The notes under the pieces were generated by a model. That model saw nothing but the letters and a program-made list of their open reading frames with translations, was not told the origin of the DNA and ran no database searches. A DNA stretch of 64,000 nt. Origin: Bacteroidaceae bacterium. Its GTDB lineage: Bacteria; Bacteroidota; Bacteroidia; Bacteroidales; Bacteroidaceae. The first letter of the stretch is position 1. Every line of letters starts with the position of its first letter. The translations under genes and the position numbers were made by a program. Below, piece by piece: positions 27,001-37,000 of the stretch. The DNA lies in assembly GCA_030843315.1 (NCBI GenBank), contig JAUUPT010000012.1, forward strand, positions 1 to 64,000. The letters run 5' to 3'.

Positions 27001-28577
27001 CGGAAGTAATTATATAGAAGTTGTGGTTTATCGGACAATATAGCCAGCGGCGTGTCGTTACCCATCGAGTTGATAGGCTCTGCTCCGGTGGTACACATGG
27101 GAACGATCAACCGCTCCACATCTTCCTTCGAGAAGCCGAAGGTGAGCAACATGCGTTCGTAGTTCTCTACGCTGTGGGGCACCTTGCGTCCGCTCTTCAG
27201 TTCGTCCAGTTCGATGCGGTTGTTGGCAAGCCAGGTGCGGTAGGGCTTGGCTTCGGCAAGCTGTTGTTTCAGTTCGCCGTCGTAGTATATTTCGCCTTTC
27301 TTGGTATCAACAAGCAGAATCTTGCCCGGTTGCAGGCGTCCTTTTTCTTTAATGTCTCCCGGCTCGAAGTCCATTACGCCTACTTCGCTCGCCACTACCA
27401 TCATGTCGTTGTGTGTGATGAGGTAGCGTGCCGGTCGCAGACCGTTACGGTCGAGCATACCGCCTGCGTAGCGTCCGTCGCTGAAGAGCAGGGCAGCAGG
27501 GCCGTCCCACGGCTCCATCAGGATGGAGTGGTATTCGTAAAAGGCTTTCAGATCTTCGCTGATAGGGTTCTTTTCGTTGAATGATTCCGGCACGAGCATC
27601 GCCATGGCATGCGGCAGGCTCAGACCAGACATTACGAGGAATTCGAGCACGTTGTCCAGTGAAGCACTGTCGCTCATACCCGGTTGTACGATGGGACGTA
27701 TCTCCTTGATGTCGCCCAGGGCGGGAGAGGAGAGTACGCTTTCGCGGGCTTCCATCCAACCACGGTTGCCTCGGATGGTGTTGATCTCGCCGTTGTGTGC
27801 CAGCAGACGGAACGGCTGTGCTAGTCCCCAGGTGGGGAATGTGTTGGTGCTGAAACGGGAGTGTACCAGTGCCAGCCCGCTGGTGAAGTAGTTGTTCGTC
27901 AAGTCGGGGAAGTAGCTGCGTAGCTGCAAGGACGAGAGCATGCCTTTATAGACGATGTTCTTCGTAGAGAGCGAAACGATGTAGAAATCCTCGCGGGTGG
28001 GGATATCCGACTTGCGTATCTTGTTTTCTATTCTCTTCCTTATTATATATAAGGTACGGTCGGCGGTTTCAGCGTCCGTAAATCCGGTGATGAAGATTTG
28101 CTTGATGTCCGGTTCGTTGGCAAGTGCCGCTTCTCCCAGAATCTCGGGGCAGGTGGGCACGTTGCGCAGGTGCATCAAGGTCAGTCCGTCTTTTTCAATC
28201 TCTTCGATGATAATGCTCAGAATGGCCGCCTGGTCTTTCTCATCCTTGGGCAGGAAGAGCAGACCGGTACCGTACTTCCCTTTTTCGGGAACGGGGATTC
28301 CCTGCAACAAGATGAACTCGTGCGGGATTTGCAGCATGATGCCGGCGCCGTCTCCGGTTTTATTATCCGCACCTTCCGCTCCGCGGTGGCGCATGTTCTC
28401 CAGTACTTTTAATGCTGATTCTACCAGTTCGTGTGATTTGCCTCCATTGATGTTGACCAGCATACCGACTCCACAAGCATCGTGTTCGTTGGAAGCATCG
28501 TACAAGCCCAGTTGTCCGGGCTGTCGTTGGTAGGGCTTTACTTTTGTTTCGTTGTTAAAAAGTCCTTCTTTCATCAT
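24036..28577 (-). CDS. gltB: Glutamate synthase large subunit
   Basis: This 1513-residue protein has a propeptide of about 34 residues before the glutaminase nucleophile in HDACGVGMLVNI. The class II glutaminase domain follows, then a central domain and the FMN synthase domain (GRSNTGEGGEDSARF, SGAEGGTGASPASSIRYAG). The 3Fe-4S cysteines are in CVMMRKCHQNTCPVG, and the C-terminal beta-helix has Gly-rich repeats (GLSGGRIAV, GMSGGVAYVW). It forms the ammonia tunnel and makes two glutamates from glutamine and 2-oxoglutarate. It is the first gene of the leftward operon; a -7 element lies at 28632-28639. Confidence 0.97.
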   Translation of the reverse strand: MMKEGLFNNETKVKPYQRQPGQLGLYDASNEHDACGVGMLVNINGGKSHELVESALKVLENMRHRGAEGADNKTGDGAGIMLQIPHEFILLQGIPVPEKGKYGTGLLFLPKDEKDQAAILSIIIEEIEKDGLTLMHLRNVPTCPEILGEAALANEPDIKQIFITGFTDAETADRTLYIIRKRIENKIRKSDIPTREDFYIVSLSTKNIVYKGMLSSLQLRSYFPDLTNNYFTSGLALVHSRFSTNTFPTWGLAQPFRLLAHNGEINTIRGNRGWMEARESVLSSPALGDIKEIRPIVQPGMSDSASLDNVLEFLVMSGLSLPHAMAMLVPESFNEKNPISEDLKAFYEYHSILMEPWDGPAALLFSDGRYAGGMLDRNGLRPARYLITHNDMMVVASEVGVMDFEPGDIKEKGRLQPGKILLVDTKKGEIYYDGELKQQLAEAKPYRTWLANNRIELDELKSGRKVPHSVENYERMLLTFGFSKEDVERLIVPMCTTGAEPINSMGNDTPLAILSDKPQLLYNYFRQQFAQVTNPPIDPIREELVMSLSEYIGAVGMNILTPNASHCKMVRLNHPILSNTQIDLLCNIRYKGFKSLKLPMLFEVAKGRRGLQEALTSLCKRAEESVTEGVNYIVLSDREVDATHAAIPSLLAVSAVHHHLISVGKRVQTALVVESGEIREVMHAALLLGFGASALNPYMAFAVIDKLVAKKEIQLDYATAEKKYIKSICKGLFKIMSKMGISTIRSYRGAKIFEAVGLSEELSKTYFGGLQSTIGGIRLDEVARDAMAFHSAGFAPKVDEQLPNNGLYAFRKDGEKHAWNPETISTLQLATRLGSYKKFKEFTRLVDGKEAPIFLRDFLDFRRAPISIDRVEPVESILHRFVTGAMSYGSISREAHEAMAIAMNKIHGRSNTGEGGEDSARFTPRPDGTSLRSAIKQVASGRFGVTTEYLVNADEIQIKVAQGAKPGEGGQLPGFKVDEVIAKTRHSIPGISLISPPPHHDIYSIEDLAQLIFDLKNVNPHAKISVKLVAESGVGTIAAGVAKAKADLIVISGAEGGTGASPASSIRYAGISPELGLSETQQTLVLNGLRGQVMLQVDGQLKTGRDIVLMAMLGAEEFGFATSALIVLGCVMMRKCHQNTCPVGVATQNEELRKRFHGRSEYLVNFFTFLAQEVREYLAEIGVEKLDDIIGRTDLIIRKPADNIKKHSLISFDKLLARVDNEAAIRHVIDQQHGIDHVKDVEMLHAAAEALEGQKEVSLEYTIANTDRACGAMLSGAIAAKYGEKGLPEQTLNVKFKGSAGQSFGAFLVPGVNFKLEGEANDYLGKGLSGGRIAVLPPVRSNFEAEKNTIAGNTLLYGATSGEVYINGRVGERFAVRNSGAIAVVEGVGDHCCEYMTGGRVVVLGETGRNFAAGMSGGVAYVWNKDGNFDYFCNMEMVELSLIEEASYRKELHELIRQHYLYTGSKLARILLDDWTRYVDEFIQIVPIEYKKVLQEEQMRKLQQKIADMQRDY

Positions 28578-28631
28578 TCTAAGTTTACTTAATTACTATG
28601 TAATACCTATTATAAGTGTCAAAATGTTCGG

Positions 28632-28639
28632 CAAATATA
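28632..28639 (-). promoter_or_regulatory. Candidate -7 element for gltB
   Basis: On the minus strand TATATTTG matches TAnnTTTG exactly, 54 nt upstream of the gltB start. No -33 box at the normal spacing is seen. The rest of the 366-nt gltB/glmS spacer (28578-28943) is AT-rich; I see no gene, riboswitch or ribozyme in it. Confidence 0.5.
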
Positions 28640-28908
28640 CTTAATTAATTTCAAATTGATATAGCAATATCAACGATTAGCGCTTATTAAATACCTGCTA
28701 TCGGGGATGAGGTTATAATCTGATATGAAATACAGGGTGTTTTCTTTTAATTTCAAATCAAATACAACTTGTTTTCTTTTAGATTGTAAATTCATCCTTT
28801 TGCTTTTAAAAGAAGATTCTCTTTAACTTTTTGACATAAAAACATCTTTTCTCTATTCTTTTGATAAATAAATAGGAGAAAAATAAACTTTATGTTCTCA
28901 AGATTGTG

Positions 28909-28916
28909 TATCTTTG
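28909..28916 (+). promoter_or_regulatory. Candidate -7 element for glmS
   Basis: TATCTTTG matches TAnnTTTG exactly, 27 nt before the glmS ATG, giving a very short leader. A -33 TTTG at the normal distance is not clear. It faces away from the gltB element in the same spacer. Confidence 0.55.
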
Positions 28917-28943
28917 CAGCGCAAAAACAAATACTGATATATT

Positions 28944-30788
28944 ATGTGTGGAATCGTAGGCTATATAGGTCAAAGAAAAGCCTACCCCATTCTTATCAAA
29001 GGTCTGAAGCGGTTGGAGTATCGCGGATACGATAGTGCAGGGGTAGCATTGATCAGTGACAACCGGCAGTTGAACGTGTATAAAGCGAAAGGTAAGGTTT
29101 CTGAACTGGAAACTTTCGTTGCTCAAAAAGATATTTCCGGTAATATTGGTATTGCACACACCCGTTGGGCTACGCACGGAGAACCTTGCTCCGCCAATGC
29201 CCATCCTCATTATTCCTCTTCCGAACGACTCGCACTTATCCATAACGGCATCATTGAGAATTACGCCGTCCTTAAAGAAAAACTTCAAGCCAAAGGCTAT
29301 TCATTTAAAAGCAGTACAGATACCGAGGTATTGGTACAGCTCATTGAGTACATCCAGTTGACGAATCACCTCGATTTACTGACGGCGGTGCAGCTTGCCT
29401 TGCAGGAAGTGATCGGTGCGTATGCCATTGCCATGCTCGACAAGAACAATCCTGACGAGATTATAGCGGCACGCAAAAGCAGTCCGCTGGTAGTGGGCAT
29501 CGGCAAGGATGAATTCTTCCTGGCATCGGACGCTACGCCGATTGTGGAATATACCGACAAGGTGGTGTACTTGGAAGATGAAGAGATAGCCGTGATACAC
29601 CGCGGAGAGAAACTGAAGGTGGTGAACCTGAAGAACGTGGAGTGCCCGCACGAAGTAAAGACGGTGGCGCTCAACCTCGGTCAGTTGGAGAAGGGCGGCT
29701 ATCCGCACTTTATGTTGAAAGAGATTTTCGAGCAGCCCGATTGCATCCGCGACTGTATGCGCGGGCGTATCAATATAGAAGGTACCAACGTGGTGCTTTC
29801 GGCTGTGATAGATTATAAAGAACGGTTGCTGGCTGCCAAGCGCTTTGTGATTGTAGCCTGCGGCACGTCCTGGCACGCTGCGCTTATCGGCAAGCATCTG
29901 ATTGAGAGCTTCTGCCGCATTCCGGTGGAAGTGGAATATGCATCGGAGTTCCGCTACCGCGATCCGGTGATAGACAGCAACGATGTAGTGATTGCCATTT
30001 CACAGAGCGGTGAGACTGCCGACACATTGGCTGCCGTGGAGCTTGCCAAGAGCCGTGGAGCATTTATATATGGTATATGCAATGCCATCGGTTCCAGTAT
30101 TCCGCGCGCCACGCACACGGGTTCTTACATCCACGTGGGACCGGAAATCGGGGTGGCATCCACCAAAGCCTTCACCGGACAGGTAACGGTGCTCGCCATG
30201 CTGGCACTGACGCTTGCCAAAGAGAAAAAGACGATTGACGAGGAACAGTACCTTGCCGTTGTCAAGGAGTTGGGATGCATTCCCGACAAAATGAAAGAAG
30301 TATTGAAACTGAACGACTGCATAGCAGAACTTTCCAAAATATTCACCTATGCGCACAACTTCATCTACCTGGGACGCGGTTACAGCTATCCCGTAGCCCT
30401 GGAAGGTGCGCTGAAGCTGAAAGAAATCTCGTATATACATGCCGAAGGCTATCCGGCTGCCGAGATGAAGCACGGGCCTATCGCCCTGGTGGATGCCGAA
30501 ATGCCGGTAGTCGTTATTGCTACACAGAACGGACTCTATGAGAAAGTGCTGAGTAACATCCAGGAAATCAAAGCCCGCAAAGGCAAAGTCATCGCCATCG
30601 TTACGAAAGGCGATACGGTTATCAGCCAGGTTGCCGATACTTGTATCGAACTTCCCGAAACAATGGAATGCCTTGACCCGTTGATAACTACGGTGCCCTT
30701 GCAGATGCTTGCTTATCACATTGCCGTGTGCAAAGGTATGGATGTGGACCAACCCCGTAACCTTGCCAAATCGGTGACTGTGGAGTAG
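28944..30788 (+). CDS. glmS: Glutamine-fructose-6-phosphate aminotransferase
   Basis: This 614-residue protein starts MCGIVGYIGQ, with Cys2 as nucleophile, and has LKRLEYRGYDSAGVAL and AHTRWATHGEP in the glutaminase domain. Two SIS isomerase domains follow (ACGTSWHAALIGKHLIE, SQSGETADTLAAVELAK), then the invariant C terminus DQPRNLAKSVTVE. It makes glucosamine-6-phosphate for peptidoglycan and LPS. It is complete and of normal length. It opens the rightward amidotransferase cluster, divergent from gltB. No glmS ribozyme is apparent upstream. Confidence 0.97.
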   Translation: MCGIVGYIGQRKAYPILIKGLKRLEYRGYDSAGVALISDNRQLNVYKAKGKVSELETFVAQKDISGNIGIAHTRWATHGEPCSANAHPHYSSSERLALIHNGIIENYAVLKEKLQAKGYSFKSSTDTEVLVQLIEYIQLTNHLDLLTAVQLALQEVIGAYAIAMLDKNNPDEIIAARKSSPLVVGIGKDEFFLASDATPIVEYTDKVVYLEDEEIAVIHRGEKLKVVNLKNVECPHEVKTVALNLGQLEKGGYPHFMLKEIFEQPDCIRDCMRGRINIEGTNVVLSAVIDYKERLLAAKRFVIVACGTSWHAALIGKHLIESFCRIPVEVEYASEFRYRDPVIDSNDVVIAISQSGETADTLAAVELAKSRGAFIYGICNAIGSSIPRATHTGSYIHVGPEIGVASTKAFTGQVTVLAMLALTLAKEKKTIDEEQYLAVVKELGCIPDKMKEVLKLNDCIAELSKIFTYAHNFIYLGRGYSYPVALEGALKLKEISYIHAEGYPAAEMKHGPIALVDAEMPVVVIATQNGLYEKVLSNIQEIKARKGKVIAIVTKGDTVISQVADTCIELPETMECLDPLITTVPLQMLAYHIAVCKGMDVDQPRNLAKSVTVE

Positions 30789-30793
30789 GGAAA

Positions 30794-30810
30794 AAACAGA
30801 TGATGCGTTT
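30794..30810. repeat. Dispersed 17-mer, copy 1
   Basis: AAACAGATGATGCGTTT occurs here, just after the glmS stop, and twice more in the spacer before the paralogous pair (46358-46374 and 46402-46418). It lies in the 57-nt spacer between glmS and the PurF-like gene. Confidence 0.7.
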
Positions 30811-30845
30811 TTATAACTTGTAATTTGTAATTAGTAAATCTATAA

Positions 30846-32729
30846 ATGGAACAACTAAAGCATGAATGTGGCGTCGCCATGATACGCCTGCTGAAACCGC
30901 TGGAATACTACGAAGAGAAGTACGGCACATGGATGTACGGACTGAACAAGCTCTATCTCCTGATGGAGAAACAACACAACCGCGGGCAGGAAGGTGCCGG
31001 ACTGGCTTGCGTAAAGATGGAAGCCAATCCCGGTGAAGAGTACATGTTTCGTGAACGTGCGCTGGGTTCGGGTGCCATCACCGAAATCTTCGGTACGGTG
31101 CAGAGCAACTTTAAGGATCTGACAAAGGAACAGCTACACGATGCCGAATACGCAAAGCGCGTATTGCCTTTTGCCGGCGAAGTCTACATGGGACACCTGC
31201 GCTATTCCACTACCGGAAAGTCGGGAATTTCCTATGTGCACCCGTTTCTAAGAAGAAACAACTGGCGTGCCAAGAACCTTGCCCTTTGCGGCAACTTCAA
31301 CATGACGAACGTCGACGAAATCTTTGCACGTATCACCGCCATCGGGCAGCATCCGCGCAAGTATGCCGATACTTACATCATGCTCGAACAGTTGGGGCAC
31401 CGCCTCGACCGCGAAGTGGAACGCCTTTTTAACCTCGCCGAAGCCGAAGGGCTGACGGGGATGGGCGTAACCCATTATATTGAAGACCATATCGACCTTG
31501 CCAATATGCTGCGCACTTCGAGCAAGGAGTGGGACGGAGGATACGTGATGTGCGGACTGACCGGAAGCGGTGAGACTTTTGCCGTGCGTGACCCCTGGGG
31601 CATCCGTACTGCATTCTGGTATCAGGACAGCGAGATAGCCGTGCTTGCCAGCGAACGCCCCGTGATACAGACCGCCCTCAATGTACCTGCCGATTCCATC
31701 AAGGAGTTGTTGCCGGGACAGGCCATGTTCATCAACAAGGCCGGTAAGGTGCGCACGGTGCAAATCAACAAGCCGCGTGAGGTGAGACCCTGTTCTTTCG
31801 AACGCATCTACTTCAGCCGTGGCAGCGACGAGGACATCTATAAAGAACGTAAACTGTTGGGTGAAAAGTTGGTGCCTAACATCCTGAAAGCCATTGATAG
31901 CGACATCGACCATACCGTCTTTTCCTTCATTCCCAATACGGCGGAAGTTGCTTTCTACGGTATGTTGCAGGGACTGGACGAGTATCTCAATGAAGAGAAA
32001 GTGCAGCAGATTGCCAACCTGGGACATAAGCCCAGTCACGAAGAGTTGGAGAGCATTCTGTCCCGACGGATACGAAGCGAAAAGGTAGCCATCAAGGACA
32101 TCAAACTGCGCACGTTTATCGCAGAAGGCAACAGCCGCAACGACCTTGCCGCCCACGTGTACGACATCACTTACGGCAGCCTGGTACCCGATGTGGACAA
32201 CCTCGTCATCATAGACGACTCGATTGTGCGCGGTACTACCCTGAAGCAAAGTATTATCGGCATCCTGGATCGCCTCAATCCGAAGAAGATAGTCATTGTC
32301 TCTTCTTCCCCGCAGGTACGCTACCCCGACTACTACGGCATCGACATGGCGAAGATGAGCGAGTTCATTGCCTTCAAAGCCGCCATTGAGTTGCTGAAAG
32401 AGCGGGATATGAAGGACGTGATTGCCGCCGCCTACCGCAAATCGAAAGACCAGGTAGGACTGCCGAAGGAGCAGATGGTGAACTACGTAAAAGATATCTA
32501 TGCTCCCTTCACCGACGAAGAAATCTCCGCCAAGATGGTGGAATTGCTTACGCCGAAGGGAACGAAAGCCAAAGTTCAGATTGTCTACCAGCCCCTCGAA
32601 GGACTGCACGAAGCCTGTCCCAAGCATTCGGGTGACTGGTACTTCAGCGGAGACTATCCCACACCGGGCGGCGTGAAGCTGCTGAATGAGGCGTTTATAG
32701 ATTATATAGAACAAGTATATCAATTCTAA
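30846..32729 (+). CDS. Amidophosphoribosyltransferase-like glutamine amidotransferase (long form)
   Basis: This 627-residue protein resembles PurF. Cys8 in HECGVAMI would become the N-terminal nucleophile after removal of a 7-residue propeptide, and KQHNRGQEGAGLA with HLRYSTTGKSG belong to the class II glutaminase domain. The PRPP-binding loop is VIIDDSIVRGTTLKQS. It is about 150 residues longer than usual PurF proteins, with extra segments between the domains and at the C terminus (CPKHSGDWYFSGDYPTPGG). It probably makes phosphoribosylamine or a related product in the cytoplasm; whether it is the main PurF cannot be told here. Its stop overlaps the next start (TAATG). Confidence 0.83.
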   Translation: MEQLKHECGVAMIRLLKPLEYYEEKYGTWMYGLNKLYLLMEKQHNRGQEGAGLACVKMEANPGEEYMFRERALGSGAITEIFGTVQSNFKDLTKEQLHDAEYAKRVLPFAGEVYMGHLRYSTTGKSGISYVHPFLRRNNWRAKNLALCGNFNMTNVDEIFARITAIGQHPRKYADTYIMLEQLGHRLDREVERLFNLAEAEGLTGMGVTHYIEDHIDLANMLRTSSKEWDGGYVMCGLTGSGETFAVRDPWGIRTAFWYQDSEIAVLASERPVIQTALNVPADSIKELLPGQAMFINKAGKVRTVQINKPREVRPCSFERIYFSRGSDEDIYKERKLLGEKLVPNILKAIDSDIDHTVFSFIPNTAEVAFYGMLQGLDEYLNEEKVQQIANLGHKPSHEELESILSRRIRSEKVAIKDIKLRTFIAEGNSRNDLAAHVYDITYGSLVPDVDNLVIIDDSIVRGTTLKQSIIGILDRLNPKKIVIVSSSPQVRYPDYYGIDMAKMSEFIAFKAAIELLKERDMKDVIAAAYRKSKDQVGLPKEQMVNYVKDIYAPFTDEEISAKMVELLTPKGTKAKVQIVYQPLEGLHEACPKHSGDWYFSGDYPTPGGVKLLNEAFIDYIEQVYQF

Positions 32730-32920
32730 TGGGAATGGAAGAAGAAGATAAGCAGAATAAGCGGAATAGACCTGGTAGTGGCATTTCATTAGGAGTTCTA
32801 TTGGGGATTGTTTTTGGCATTATCTGGCATAAATTAGCTTTAGGAATAGGATTAGGATTGGCTATTGGAGTTGTTATAGAGGAAGTAAGAAAGAAAAAGA
32901 ATAATCAAGATACAAAGTAA
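32729..32920 (+). CDS. Small membrane protein of unknown function
   Basis: This 63-residue protein has a charged N terminus, a central hydrophobic Gly-rich stretch (about residues 17-48: LGVLLGIVFGIIWHK and LALGIGLGLAIGVVI) and a lysine-rich C terminus. This fits one long or two short membrane helices of glycine-zipper type. The start codon overlaps the stop of the PurF-like gene by one base, and carA begins 8 nt after its stop, so it is translated as part of the operon. I do not recognise the family. Base use is more AT-rich than in its neighbours. Confidence 0.7.
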   Translation: MGMEEEDKQNKRNRPGSGISLGVLLGIVFGIIWHKLALGIGLGLAIGVVIEEVRKKKNNQDTK

Positions 32921-32928
32921 TACTATAA

Positions 32929-34005
32929 ATGAGAAATGTAACTCTTATCCTCGACGACGGGAGCCGCTTTCACGGCAAGTCGTTTGGCTATGAAAAGCCG
33001 GTTGCGGGAGAGGTGGTCTTCAACACAGCCATGACGGGATATCCCGAGAGCTTGACCGACCCTTCGTATGCCGGACAGTTGATGACGCTCACTTATCCGT
33101 TGGTGGGCAACTATGGTGTGCCGCCGTTCACCATCGAACCGAACGGACTGGCCACGTTCATGGAAAGCGAACGCATCCATGCCGAAGCCATCATCGTAAG
33201 TGACTACTCCGAGAACTACAGCCACTGGAACGCTGTGGAAAGCCTGGGCGACTGGCTGAAGCGCGAACAAGTGCCGGGCATCACGGGCATCGACACTCGC
33301 GAACTGACGAAGGTACTGCGCGAACATGGTGTGATGATGGGCAAAATCGTATTCGACGACGAGCCGGAGAATGTGCCCGAAGCCGTTTATGCCGGTGTGA
33401 ACTATGTAGACAGAGTGAGTTGCAAAGAGGTAATCCGCTACAACGAAGGTGCCGGTAAGAAGAAAGTAGTGCTGGTGGATTGTGGTGTCAAGACCAACAT
33501 TATCCGCTGCCTGCTGATACGCGACGTAGAAGTAATCCGCGTGCCCTGGGATTACGATTACAACGGACTGGAGTTCGACGGCCTGTTCATCTCCAACGGT
33601 CCCGGCGACCCCGATACCTGCGATGCTGCCGTGCAGAATATCCGCAAGGCAATGGCAAACGAGAAACTGCCCATCTTCGGCATCTGCATGGGAAACCAAC
33701 TGCTGAGCAAAGCCGGAGGAGCAAAGATATACAAACTGAAATACGGCCATCGCAGCCACAACCAGCCCGTGCGCATGGTGGGCACGGAGCGTTGCTTCAT
33801 CACCTCACAGAATCATGGTTATGCAGTAGACAACAACACGCTGACCGCAGACTGGGAGCCGCTCTTCATCAACATGAACGACGGCTCTAACGAGGGTATC
33901 AAGCATAAGTGCAATCCCTGGTTCTCGGCACAGTTCCACCCGGAAGCTGCCTCGGGACCGACGGACACGGAGTTCTTGTTTGACGAGTTTGTGAAACTGC
34001 TGTAA
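32929..34005 (+). CDS. carA: Carbamoyl-phosphate synthase small subunit
   Basis: This 358-residue protein has a CarA N-terminal domain (GEVVFNTAMTGYPESLTDPS) and a class I glutamine amidotransferase domain. The triad is visible: Cys253 in FGICMGNQLL, and His337 and Glu339 in QFHPEA. It hydrolyses glutamine and passes ammonia to CarB, making carbamoyl phosphate for arginine and pyrimidines. The carB gene follows after 23 nt. Length and motifs are normal. Confidence 0.97.
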   Translation: MRNVTLILDDGSRFHGKSFGYEKPVAGEVVFNTAMTGYPESLTDPSYAGQLMTLTYPLVGNYGVPPFTIEPNGLATFMESERIHAEAIIVSDYSENYSHWNAVESLGDWLKREQVPGITGIDTRELTKVLREHGVMMGKIVFDDEPENVPEAVYAGVNYVDRVSCKEVIRYNEGAGKKKVVLVDCGVKTNIIRCLLIRDVEVIRVPWDYDYNGLEFDGLFISNGPGDPDTCDAAVQNIRKAMANEKLPIFGICMGNQLLSKAGGAKIYKLKYGHRSHNQPVRMVGTERCFITSQNHGYAVDNNTLTADWEPLFINMNDGSNEGIKHKCNPWFSAQFHPEAASGPTDTEFLFDEFVKLL

Positions 34006-34028
34006 TCACCTTATTAAACGTACAACAA

Positions 34029-37000
34029 ATGAAAGAAGACAATATAAAGAAAGTCCTGCTGCTTGGTTCCGGTGCACTGAAAATCGGGGAAGCGGGAGAG
34101 TTTGACTACTCCGGTTCGCAGGCGCTCAAAGCGTTGAAGGAAGAAGGTATCCACACCGTCCTCATCAACCCTAACATCGCCACGGTACAGACCTCGGAAG
34201 GCGTTGCCGACCAGATTTACTTCCTGCCCGTCACCCCTTACTTCGTGGAGAAGGTCATCGAGAAGGAACGTCCCGACGGCATCATGCTTGCCTTTGGCGG
34301 ACAGACGGCGCTGAACTGCGGTGTAGCCCTCTATAAAGACAAGATATTCGAGAAATACAATGTCCGGGTGCTCGGTACCCCCGTACAAGCCATTATCGAC
34401 ACCGAAGACCGTGAAATCTTCGTGCAGAAGCTGGACGAGATTGAGGTAAAGACCATCCAGAGCGAAGCGGTGGAGAATGCCGCCGATGCCCGCCGTGCTG
34501 CAGCCGAGCTGGGTTATCCGGTCATTGTCCGCGCTGCATACGCACTCGGCGGACTGGGATCGGGTTTCTGCGACAACGAAGAAGAACTGAATGTACTGGT
34601 GGAAAAAGCCTTCTCCTTCTCTCCGCAGGTACTCGTAGAAAAGTCCTTGCGCGGATGGAAAGAGGTGGAGTACGAGGTAGTGCGCGACCGCTTCGACAAC
34701 TGTATCACCGTCTGCAACATGGAGAACTTCGACCCGCTGGGCATCCATACGGGAGAGTCCATCGTCATCGCCCCGTCGCAAACGCTGAGCAACCGCGACT
34801 ATCATAAACTGCGCGAACTGGCTATCCGCATCATCCGCCACATCGGCATTGTGGGTGAGTGCAACGTACAGTACGCCTACGACCCCGAGAGCGAGGACTA
34901 CCGCGTAATCGAGGTAAATGCCCGCTTGAGCCGTTCTTCTGCATTGGCTTCTAAAGCAACGGGTTATCCGCTGGCCTTCGTAGCTGCAAAACTCGGACTG
35001 GGTTACGGTCTGTTCGACTTGAAAAACTCGGTTACTAAGACCACAAGCGCCTTCTTTGAGCCGGCTTTGGACTATGTAGTCTGCAAGATTCCCCGTTGGG
35101 ACTTGGGCAAGTTCCACGGCGTGGACAAGGAACTCGGTTCTTCCATGAAGTCCGTAGGCGAGGTGATGGCAATCGGCCGCACCTTTGAAGAAGCCATTCA
35201 GAAAGGATTGAGAATGATAGGCCAGGGCATGCACGGCTTCGTGGAGAACAAGGAGCTTGTTATCCCCGACATTGACAAAGCCTTGCACGAGCCTACCGAC
35301 AAGCGCATCTTCGTTATCTCCAAAGCCTTCCGTGCCGGATATACCGTAGACCAGGTGCACGAACTGACCAAGATCGACCGCTGGTTCCTGGAGAAGCTGA
35401 TGAACATTATGAATACCGACAAAGAGTTGGAGCAGTGGAGCAAGAACCATAAGCAGATTGCCGACCTGCCCATCGACCTGCTTCGCAAAGCCAAGGTGCA
35501 AGGCTTCTCCGACTTCCAGATAGCCCGTGCCACCGGTTACGAGGGAGACATGGAGGACGGCATTCTCTTTATACGCAACTACCGCAAGAGCGTAGGCGTA
35601 GTGCCGGTAGTGAAACAGATCGACACCCTTGCCGCCGAATACCCCGCGCAAACCAACTACTTGTACCTGACGTACAGCGGCATCGCCAATGACGTGAAGT
35701 ACCTCGGTGACCGCAAATCCATCGTTGTACTCGGTTCCGGTGCCTATCGTATCGGCTCTTCGGTAGAGTTCGACTGGTGCGGTGTGCAGGCGCTGAACAC
35801 CATCCGTAAGGAAGGTTACCGCAGTGTCATGATAAATTACAACCCCGAAACCGTATCTACGGACTATGATATGTGCGACCGCCTCTACTTTGACGAGCTC
35901 ACCTTCGAGCGCGTGATGGATATCCTCGAACTGGAGAATCCGCATGGCGTCATCGTCTCTACCGGTGGTCAGATACCGAACAACCTTGCCATGCGCCTCG
36001 ACGAACAGAACGTGCCCATCCTCGGCACAAGCGCCAAGAGCATCGACAATGCCGAAGACCGCGATAAGTTCTCCGCCATGCTCGACCGCATCGGCGTGGA
36101 TCAGCCCGAATGGAGCGCGCTTACTTCACTGGAAGACATCAATGCTTTCGTTGATAAGGTAGGTTTCCCGGTACTGGTTCGCCCGTCGTACGTGCTTTCC
36201 GGTGCGGCAATGAACGTTTGCTCCAATCAGGAGGAACTGGAACGTTTCTTGCAGTTGGCAGCCAATGTTTCGAAGAAGCATCCGGTAGTAGTCAGCCAGT
36301 TCATCGAGCACGCCAAAGAGGTGGAGATGGATGCCGTGGCACAGAACGGTGAAATCATTGCCTACGCCATCAGCGAACATATCGAGTTTGCCGGTGTGCA
36401 CTCCGGTGACGCCACTATCCAGTTCCCGCCGCAGAAGCTGTATGTGGAGACCGTACGCCGCATCAAGCGCATCAGTCGCGAGATTGCCCGCGAGCTCAAT
36501 ATTTCCGGCCCGTTCAACGTTCAATACTTGGCTCGCGAGAATGACATCAAGGTCATTGAATGTAACTTGCGTGCATCGCGTTCATTCCCCTTCGTTAGCA
36601 AGGTGTTGAAGATAAACCTCATCGAACTGGCCACGAAGGTAATGCTCGGCATCCCCGTGCAGAAACTGGACAAGAACCTCTTCGACCTGGACTATGTAGG
36701 CATCAAGGCAAGCCAGTTCTCCTTCAACCGTCTGCAAAAGGCAGACCCGGTGCTGGGAGTGGATATGGCATCTACGGGTGAGGTAGGCTGCATCGGCAGC
36801 GACACTTCCTGTGCTATCCTCAAGTCAATGCTTTCTGTGGGTTACCGCATTCCGAAGAAGAATATCCTGCTTTCTACCGGTACGCCGAAGCAGAAAGTGG
36901 ATATGCTTGCTGCCGCCCGCATGCTCCAAAAGAAGGGTTACAAGATATTCGCCACCGGTGGTTCCAGCAACTTCCTCACGGAAAATGGTGTGGAGAATAC

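Noticed and set aside
28578..28943. glmS ribozyme or riboswitch upstream of glmS
   Set aside because: The leader after the predicted -7 element is under 30 nt and the spacer shows no conserved ribozyme core.
31248..32789. 513-residue minus-strand frame opposite the PurF-like gene
   Set aside because: Antisense shadow that runs through the coupled stop/start junction of two real genes.
34014..35945. 643-residue frame on the minus strand opposite carB
   Set aside because: Antisense shadow of carB, which has all its motifs; no domain, signal or promoter supports the reverse frame.
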